This document shows, piece by piece, positions 59,041 to 64,000 of a stretch of DNA of 64,000 nucleotides. The stretch's first letter is position 1, and each line of letters starts with the position of its first letter. This DNA is from Chthoniobacterales bacterium (GTDB lineage: Bacteria > Verrucomicrobiota > Verrucomicrobiia > Chthoniobacterales > DASVRZ01): assembly GCA_039930045.1 (NCBI GenBank), contig JBDSQB010000002.1:1-64000 (forward strand), written 5' to 3'. Under the pieces are notes generated by a model. The model was not told the origin of the DNA and searched no databases. It saw nothing but the letters and a program-made list of their open reading frames with translations. Both the position numbers and the translations under genes were made by a program.

Positions 59041-61332
59041 ATGTCTGACATCGCCGCCCTGACGACTATTTTTACCGGTTCCGCGCGCCACATCCATCTC
59101 CTGGGCGTGGCCGGTTCGGGCATGAGCGGCATCGCGGGTTTGCTGCTGGCGCTGGGCCATCGCGTGAGCGGCTGCGACCGCACTTCGAGCCGCGAAGTGG
59201 AGCGGCTGATCGGACTCGGACTCCACTTTCACTCGAAACAAACCGCGCTCTCGGTGCAAGACGCAGAGTTCGTCATCTACTCGTCGGCCATCAAAAGCGG
59301 CAACCCGGCCTATGACGAAGCCATCCGGCTTTGCGTGCCGCTGATCCGCCGCGCCGAGGCTTTGGCCGCGATCATGAGCGCGAAAAAAGGCATCGTCGTT
59401 GCCGGCATGCACGGCAAAACGACGACCTCGTCCATGGCCGCGCACGTTCTGCGTGTCGGCGGATTGCGCCCGTCGCATTATGTCGGGGCTGAGATTCCCA
59501 TTCTCGGTACTAACGCCTATTGGGATGCAACCGGCGAAAATTTCGTGGTCGAGGGCGATGAGAGCGATGGAACTCTGGTGAACTATCATCCGCAGCACGC
59601 CATCATTTTGAACATCGAGGAGGAGCACCTCGACTTCTATCGCGATCTCGCGCACATCGAGTCGGTCTTTGAAACACTCCTCGCGCAGACGCCGGGGATG
59701 ATCGTTTATAGCGGCGACGATATCCATGCAACTCGTGTCTGCGGCCATCGAGCCGGGGCGATTTCCTATGGTGCCGGAGAGAATTGTTTCTACCGCTACA
59801 ACATTGTGACGACAGGAAATTTCCAGACAACCTTCGAGGTTAGTCGCAATGGAAAATCCCTCGGCAGCTTCGTTCTGAACATCCCTGGAGCCCACAATGT
59901 TAGCAACGCCACTGCCGTCATCGCGCTGGCTCACGAACTCGGAGTCGAGACGCGCAAAATTGCCGAAGGGCTGGAGAATTTTCGCGGAGCGCGCCGCCGG
60001 TTTGAGGTGAAATACAACGAGCGCGGCATCCGGGTCGTGGACGACTACGGGCACCATCCCACCGAGGTAAAAGCCACGCTCGCCACCGCCCGCACCGAGG
60101 GAGCGAAGCGGATAATCGTGATGTTTCAACCCCATCGCTACACGCGCACGGCGGCGTTGAAGGATGATTTCGGCAAGGCGTTTACCCTCGCGGACAAAGT
60201 TTATGTGACCGACATATACGCCGCCAGTGAGACGCCGATTCCGGGCATCAGCGGGCAGACCATCGTCGATGCCGCGCAGGCGCTGGGAATGACTAACATT
60301 TTTTATCGCCCGCAAAAAGAGCGGCTCTGGAAAGAGATAGCACCGCAAATCGCCCCGGGCGACCTCGTGCTCAGTCTCGGCGCGGGCGATATTCACGAGC
60401 AAGGGATGCGCTTGATCGGCGACCTGCGACGCGTCGATGAAATCGAGGCGCTGACCGGTGCTAACACGGTGAAACTTTACGAGCCGCTCTCGCGTCACAC
60501 CACTTTGCGAGTCGGCGGCCCGGCGCAATACTGGGTGCAGCCGCAAACCGAGGAAGCCTTCTCCGCGCTGATCCGCTACGCGCATGCCAGCAATCTCGCC
60601 TTCATGGTTGTCGGCCGCGGTTCTAACCTACTCGTGCAGGACGGCGGCATTCCCGGAATTGTCGCGCATCTCAGCGATGGAGATTTTTCGCAGATTTCAG
60701 TGGATGGACTAACCATCACAGCCGGAGTCGGAGTGCGCCTGAAACAGCTTGCCGCTGCCGCAAAAAATGCCGGCATCGGCGGTTTCGAATGGATGGAAGG
60801 CATTCCCGGAAACGTCGGCGGCAGTCTGCGGATGAACGCCGGAGCGATGGGAGCGGATACGTTTTCGCAGGTGGTTAGCTTTTGCTATTTCGATCACTTC
60901 GGCCAGCTTCATGAGGTCACTCCGCAAGAGGTGGATGTGCGCTATCGCAGTGTGCCGTTGCTCGCAAAAAATTACGCCGTGTCGGCTATTTTCCAAGGCC
61001 AGCCAGGCGATCCTGCGGAGACGGAGCGCCTTCTGCGCACCTCAATGGAAAAACGCAAAACCAGCCAGCCGATTGCGGCGAGCGCTGGTTGCATTTTTAA
61101 AAATCCCGCCGAACTTCCAGCCGGCAAACTCGTGCAGGATCTCGGGCTGAAAAACAGTCATGTCGGACAGGCCCGCGTCTCCGAGGTGCATGGCAATTTT
61201 ATCGTGAACGATGGCGGGGCCAGCGCCGCCGATGTGATGCGCCTGATCCGCGACATCCAGCACGTGGCCCTGACCGAGAAAGGCATCCAACTCGAGACCG
61301 AGGTGCAGATCGTCGGAGAGCCGCTGAGTTAG
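59041..61332 (+). CDS. murC-murB: Fused UDP-MurNAc:L-Ala ligase / UDP-MurNAc dehydrogenase (MurC-MurB)
   Basis: A 763-residue fusion. Residues 1-about 462 are MurC: HIHLLGVAGSGMSGIAG, the ATP loop GMHGKTTTSSM (about 121-131), EGDESDGT and DDYGHHPTEVKATL. Residues about 470-763 are MurB: TLRVGGPAQYW, VVGRGSNLLV, GIPGNVGGSLRMNAGAMG, and the catalytic segment SAGCIFKNP with Cys684 where Ser is usual, ending LETEVQIVG with the conserved Glu. The fusion joins two consecutive steps of UDP-MurNAc-alanine synthesis. Fused MurCB proteins occur in a few lineages, including Verrucomicrobiota and Chlamydiae-related bacteria (in the latter with Ddl). Confidence 0.93.
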   Translation: MSDIAALTTIFTGSARHIHLLGVAGSGMSGIAGLLLALGHRVSGCDRTSSREVERLIGLGLHFHSKQTALSVQDAEFVIYSSAIKSGNPAYDEAIRLCVPLIRRAEALAAIMSAKKGIVVAGMHGKTTTSSMAAHVLRVGGLRPSHYVGAEIPILGTNAYWDATGENFVVEGDESDGTLVNYHPQHAIILNIEEEHLDFYRDLAHIESVFETLLAQTPGMIVYSGDDIHATRVCGHRAGAISYGAGENCFYRYNIVTTGNFQTTFEVSRNGKSLGSFVLNIPGAHNVSNATAVIALAHELGVETRKIAEGLENFRGARRRFEVKYNERGIRVVDDYGHHPTEVKATLATARTEGAKRIIVMFQPHRYTRTAALKDDFGKAFTLADKVYVTDIYAASETPIPGISGQTIVDAAQALGMTNIFYRPQKERLWKEIAPQIAPGDLVLSLGAGDIHEQGMRLIGDLRRVDEIEALTGANTVKLYEPLSRHTTLRVGGPAQYWVQPQTEEAFSALIRYAHASNLAFMVVGRGSNLLVQDGGIPGIVAHLSDGDFSQISVDGLTITAGVGVRLKQLAAAAKNAGIGGFEWMEGIPGNVGGSLRMNAGAMGADTFSQVVSFCYFDHFGQLHEVTPQEVDVRYRSVPLLAKNYAVSAIFQGQPGDPAETERLLRTSMEKRKTSQPIAASAGCIFKNPAELPAGKLVQDLGLKNSHVGQARVSEVHGNFIVNDGGASAADVMRLIRDIQHVALTEKGIQLETEVQIVGEPLS

Positions 61333-61340
61333 AAATTTTT

Positions 61341-62255
61341 ATGAGCTTAAACATTGCCGTATTGTTAGGAGGACCCGGAGCCGAGCGCGAAGTCTCGCTG
61401 CGCTCTGGCAGCGCGGTCGCCGCCGCCCTGCGCCAGTCGGGTCACAGTGTTATCGAAGTGGACGTGACGGATGAAAGTTTCGCGCTGCCACCTAACATCG
61501 ATATCGCGTTCAACGTCATCCACGGGACCTTCGGCGAGGACGGCGACTTGCAGGCGGAATTGCAAAAGCGCGGCGTCGTTTACACTGGAGATTCTCCTGA
61601 ATCCAACCGCATCGCCTTCGATAAAATTCTTTCCAAAGAAGCGTTCGTGGCCGCTAGTATCGCCACGCCGCGCAGCGAGACACTTATCGGCAACGCACGT
61701 CCCACGCTGCCGCTGCCGCTCGTCGTGAAAGCGCCGCGCCAGGGCTCCAGTGTCGGCGTTTACATTTGCAAAACCTCAGTCGAGTTAGATGCCGCCCTCA
61801 CTGCCGTCACGGAGTTTGGCGAGGACATTCTCGTGGAGGAATTTATTCAAGGCGACGAGCTAACAGTCGGTATCCTCGGCGATCTGGCGCTGCCGATTAT
61901 TTTGATCTGCCCGAAGGACGGCGTTTACGATTTCAAAAACAAATATCCCTGGCTCAATCCGGGCGGCGCGGCCGATCATTTCTGCCCGGCTCCGCTCGAC
62001 GACACGCTCACCCGGAAAATTCAGGCGCTCGCGCTGGAGGCGCATCGGTCGCTTGGGTTGAAAGTTTATAGCCGAGTGGACGTTCTTTTGTCTGGCCAGG
62101 GCGAGCCGTTTGTGTTGGAAGTTAACACCGTGCCAGGAATGACTGAATCGAGCCTTCTGCCAGAAGCCGCCGGAGTGGCGGGGTTGAGCATGGGCCAGCT
62201 TTGCGAACGCATCATCGAACTCTCCACCGCGCGTCTGAAGGGAGTCTCATCATGA
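61341..62255 (+). CDS. ddl: D-alanine-D-alanine ligase
   Basis: A 304-residue ATP-grasp enzyme. It begins NIAVLLGGPGAEREVSLRSG, followed by NVIHGTFGEDGDLQ, VVKAPRQGSSVGV, ILVEEFIQGDELTVGI and FVLEVNTVPGMTESSLLP, the last holding metal-binding residues and the dipeptide site. It supplies the dipeptide used by MurF. The stop overlaps the ftsQ start (ATGA). Length is standard. Confidence 0.96.
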   Translation: MSLNIAVLLGGPGAEREVSLRSGSAVAAALRQSGHSVIEVDVTDESFALPPNIDIAFNVIHGTFGEDGDLQAELQKRGVVYTGDSPESNRIAFDKILSKEAFVAASIATPRSETLIGNARPTLPLPLVVKAPRQGSSVGVYICKTSVELDAALTAVTEFGEDILVEEFIQGDELTVGILGDLALPIILICPKDGVYDFKNKYPWLNPGGAADHFCPAPLDDTLTRKIQALALEAHRSLGLKVYSRVDVLLSGQGEPFVLEVNTVPGMTESSLLPEAAGVAGLSMGQLCERIIELSTARLKGVSS

Positions 62256-63277
62256 TGTTTGAAGCCAGAACCAGCGGCGCTCCACGGCAGAACAACCGGC
62301 GCAGCATTAACAAACGCCGGAAGCAGTCACAGCATCTGCTCGATGTTAACATTCGCTCGGACAAAGCTCGGTCGCAGCGCAATCAGCGAATCGTTCTCTT
62401 CGGCTGCAAGATCCTCGTTTTCGTCACGCTTATCGTCGGCGTGGTCTATGGCTGCCGCTACGGCATGAACCGGATGTTCTTCGCCAATCCTAACTATGTG
62501 TTGAATCAGATCGACGTGGAGAATGAGGGCACACTGCCGCGCGAGCAAATCATCTCTGCTGCCAAGCTAACTCGTGGTGAAAACATTTTCTCCATCTCCC
62601 TGCCGGAAGCGCGCCAGGCATTGCTCGACATCCCGCAAGTGGAGGATGCGCAAATCCAGCGCGCGCTGCCCGACACGCTGAAGATCACGATTCGCGAACG
62701 TCACCCGGTCGCCTGGCTGGCGAACACCCGAGCTGAGGCCGATTCGCTGGATCACACTCATGCGCTGATGATCGATGCCGCGGGCGTGGTGCTGAAAAGC
62801 CGCTCGATTCTCCCCGAATACCTGCGGCTGCCGATCATTGCCGGAGTGGCGACGGACAGTCTGCGCATTGGAAAAAAAATCCCCTCTTCGGATGTGCTAA
62901 CATCGCTCTCGCTCATTCAAAAAACCTCCGACATTCTGCCGGGCCGTTTCGAGATTGCCTGCATCGATCTCAGTAACGGCTACAGCATGGAGGTCCACGA
63001 CCGCGAGCACACGGCGGCGCGGCTTTCCTTCGACGACATCGACGGGCAACTCCAGCGCCTGCGCTTGCTGCTCGATTACTGCGACGCCAACCAGAAGAAA
63101 ATGGAGACAGTCAATCTGTTAGTACAGCGCAATGTCCCGGTGACTTTTGTGCAGCTCGATACCACCGATCTAACATTGCCTGCGATCAAGCCAGGCGGCG
63201 AGCCGATCCCTGTTCGCAAGGCTGTCCCACTCACCACTCCTAACAAGAAAAAGAAAATCACCAATGGCAAGGGATGA
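62252..63277 (+). CDS. ftsQ: FtsQ/DivIB-type division protein
   Basis: A 341-residue bitopic protein: a basic N-terminus (NNRRSINKRRKQ), a membrane helix (about 48-67, IVLFGCKILVFVTLIVGVVYG), a POTRA domain (YVLNQIDVENEGTLPREQIISAAKL, NIFSISLPEARQALLDIP) and a beta domain with TLKITIRERHPVAWL. ATG 62252 overlaps the ddl stop; a second in-frame ATG at 62255 is equally possible. The end overlaps ftsA by 14 nt. Confidence 0.9.
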   Translation: MMFEARTSGAPRQNNRRSINKRRKQSQHLLDVNIRSDKARSQRNQRIVLFGCKILVFVTLIVGVVYGCRYGMNRMFFANPNYVLNQIDVENEGTLPREQIISAAKLTRGENIFSISLPEARQALLDIPQVEDAQIQRALPDTLKITIRERHPVAWLANTRAEADSLDHTHALMIDAAGVVLKSRSILPEYLRLPIIAGVATDSLRIGKKIPSSDVLTSLSLIQKTSDILPGRFEIACIDLSNGYSMEVHDREHTAARLSFDDIDGQLQRLRLLLDYCDANQKKMETVNLLVQRNVPVTFVQLDTTDLTLPAIKPGGEPIPVRKAVPLTTPNKKKKITNGKG

Positions 63278-64000
63278 CATCGTCGTTGGCCTGGAGATAG
63301 GCACCAGCAAAATTTGCGTCGTTGTCGCCGAGGATCAGGAGGATGGAACGATCAAAATTCTAGGGGTCGGCCAGGTGCCTTCCCGGGGCATTCGCAAAGG
63401 GGAGATCGTCGATTTCGACACCGCGCAGCAATGTCTGCACGACGCGCTCGTCGATGCCGAGCAAAAGTCCGACATCGAGATCGACAACGTTTTTGTCGGC
63501 ATCACCGGCTCGCACATTTTGAGCTTCAACAGCCGTGGAGTCGTCATCGTTCCCGAGGAGAAAGGCGAGATCGACGAGGACGACATCGCCAACGTTAAGG
63601 CCAGCGCCATCGAGGTAAACATCCCGGCGGAGCATTCCTTTCTGCACCAGATTCTCCAGCACTACTACATCGACGACCGCGAGGGCGTGCTCAATCCGGT
63701 GGGAATTTTCGGCACGAAGCTGGAAGCCGACTACCATATCATTCACGGCATTCGGAACCGGATTCATAATACGTTGCGCTGTGTCCGCGAGATCCCTTTG
63801 AGCGTCGCCGACATTGTTCTCAACGGCCTCGCCTCCGCGCAGGTTGTGCTCGATCAGGAGCAAAAAAATCTCGGCGCGCTCGTGCTCGACATCGGCGGCG
63901 GCACCACGGATTACGTTCTCTACCATGAGGGAGCGGTTCGCCAGAGCGGCGTACTAGCAGTCGGCGGCGACCACATTACCAACGATATTAGCATGCTGCT
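63264..64000 (+). CDS. ftsA: FtsA, actin-like division protein (partial, runs off the window)
   Basis: The frame opens at ATG 63264 and has no stop before the window ends (about 245 codons). The start MARDDIVVGLEIGTSKICVV is the phosphate-1 loop of the actin-like fold. GVGQVPSRGIRKGEIVDFDTA and VFVGITGSHILSFNSRGVV (1C domain) follow, then LVLDIGGGTTDYVLY (phosphate 2) and VGGDHITNDI. FtsA tethers FtsZ to the membrane. ftsZ would be expected just beyond the window. Confidence 0.95.
   Translation, partial: MARDDIVVGLEIGTSKICVVVAEDQEDGTIKILGVGQVPSRGIRKGEIVDFDTAQQCLHDALVDAEQKSDIEIDNVFVGITGSHILSFNSRGVVIVPEEKGEIDEDDIANVKASAIEVNIPAEHSFLHQILQHYYIDDREGVLNPVGIFGTKLEADYHIIHGIRNRIHNTLRCVREIPLSVADIVLNGLASAQVVLDQEQKNLGALVLDIGGGTTDYVLYHEGAVRQSGVLAVGGDHITNDISML

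Noticed and set aside
58939-60585. 548-codon minus-strand open frame opposite murC-murB
   Set aside because: It is a shadow of the high-G+C murCB gene; its sequence is Arg/His-rich with no family motif, while the plus strand has clear MurC and MurB signatures.

Overview
The window looks like chromosomal DNA of a member of the Verrucomicrobiota, plausibly near the Chthoniobacterales/Spartobacteria. That placement is inferred from gene content, not from a marker search. The pointers are an autotransporter-associated beta-strand repeat protein next to a LacI-type regulator, a planctomycete-type ECF sigma factor paired with a Ser/Thr kinase, DUF1573/rhodanese/MauE and VTC/DUF4956 gene sets, and a long dcw cluster with a murC-murB fusion and a meso-diaminopimelate type MurE. 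Most of the window is about 60% G+C and tightly packed, with many 4-nt ATGA or GTGA overlaps. No rRNA, tRNA, insertion sequence or CRISPR array was seen.

Layout. 1-6.9 kb: N-terminal part of a giant exported repeat protein (minus strand, leaving the window at base 1), a LacI-family regulator, two exported proteins of uncertain role, and a rhomboid protease. 6.9-9.2 kb: a radical SAM protein of the DNA modification/repair type and an N-terminally truncated GH27 alpha-galactosidase. 9.3-14.7 kb: a translationally coupled three-gene operon (isocitrate/isopropylmalate dehydrogenase-like, an isochorismatase-aldehyde dehydrogenase fusion, and a one-module adenylation-carrier-thioesterase protein) that looks like an uncharacterised small-molecule pathway. 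14.7-22 kb: proS, Ser/Thr kinase plus ECF sigma factor, a coiled-coil zinc-ribbon protein and a NagZ-like glycosidase. 22-26.8 kb: an accessory stretch with a Panacea/RelE-like toxin-antitoxin pair, two small + strand genes, an A+T-rich FRG-domain two-gene cassette, a gene of unknown function and a 21-bp tandem repeat.

27-47 kb: a DASS-type transporter with RCK domains, a pseudopilin-like protein, DUF4956 and VTC proteins, NamZ-like muramidase, nadD-rsfS (rsfS apparently with a non-canonical start), a CPXCG mini-protein, a transglutaminase-like protein and cinA. These are followed by a cyclic-nucleotide-binding protein with a polysaccharide deacetylase, an apparently frameshifted gene with a TIM-barrel isomerase, DUF1573-rhodanese-MauE, alr, a RelE-like protein, a class V aminotransferase, a Ski2-like helicase and a thioesterase. 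47-64 kb: the dcw cell-wall and division cluster mraZ-rsmH-ftsL-ftsI-murE-murF-mraY-murD-(LysM)-ftsW-murG-murCB-ddl-ftsQ-ftsA, the last gene leaving the window.

How the genes fit together: peptidoglycan synthesis (alr, dcw cluster) and recycling (NagZ-like, NamZ-like) are both represented. The A-T-TE operon, the FRG cassette and the heptad-repeat locus are the parts least explained by known systems.
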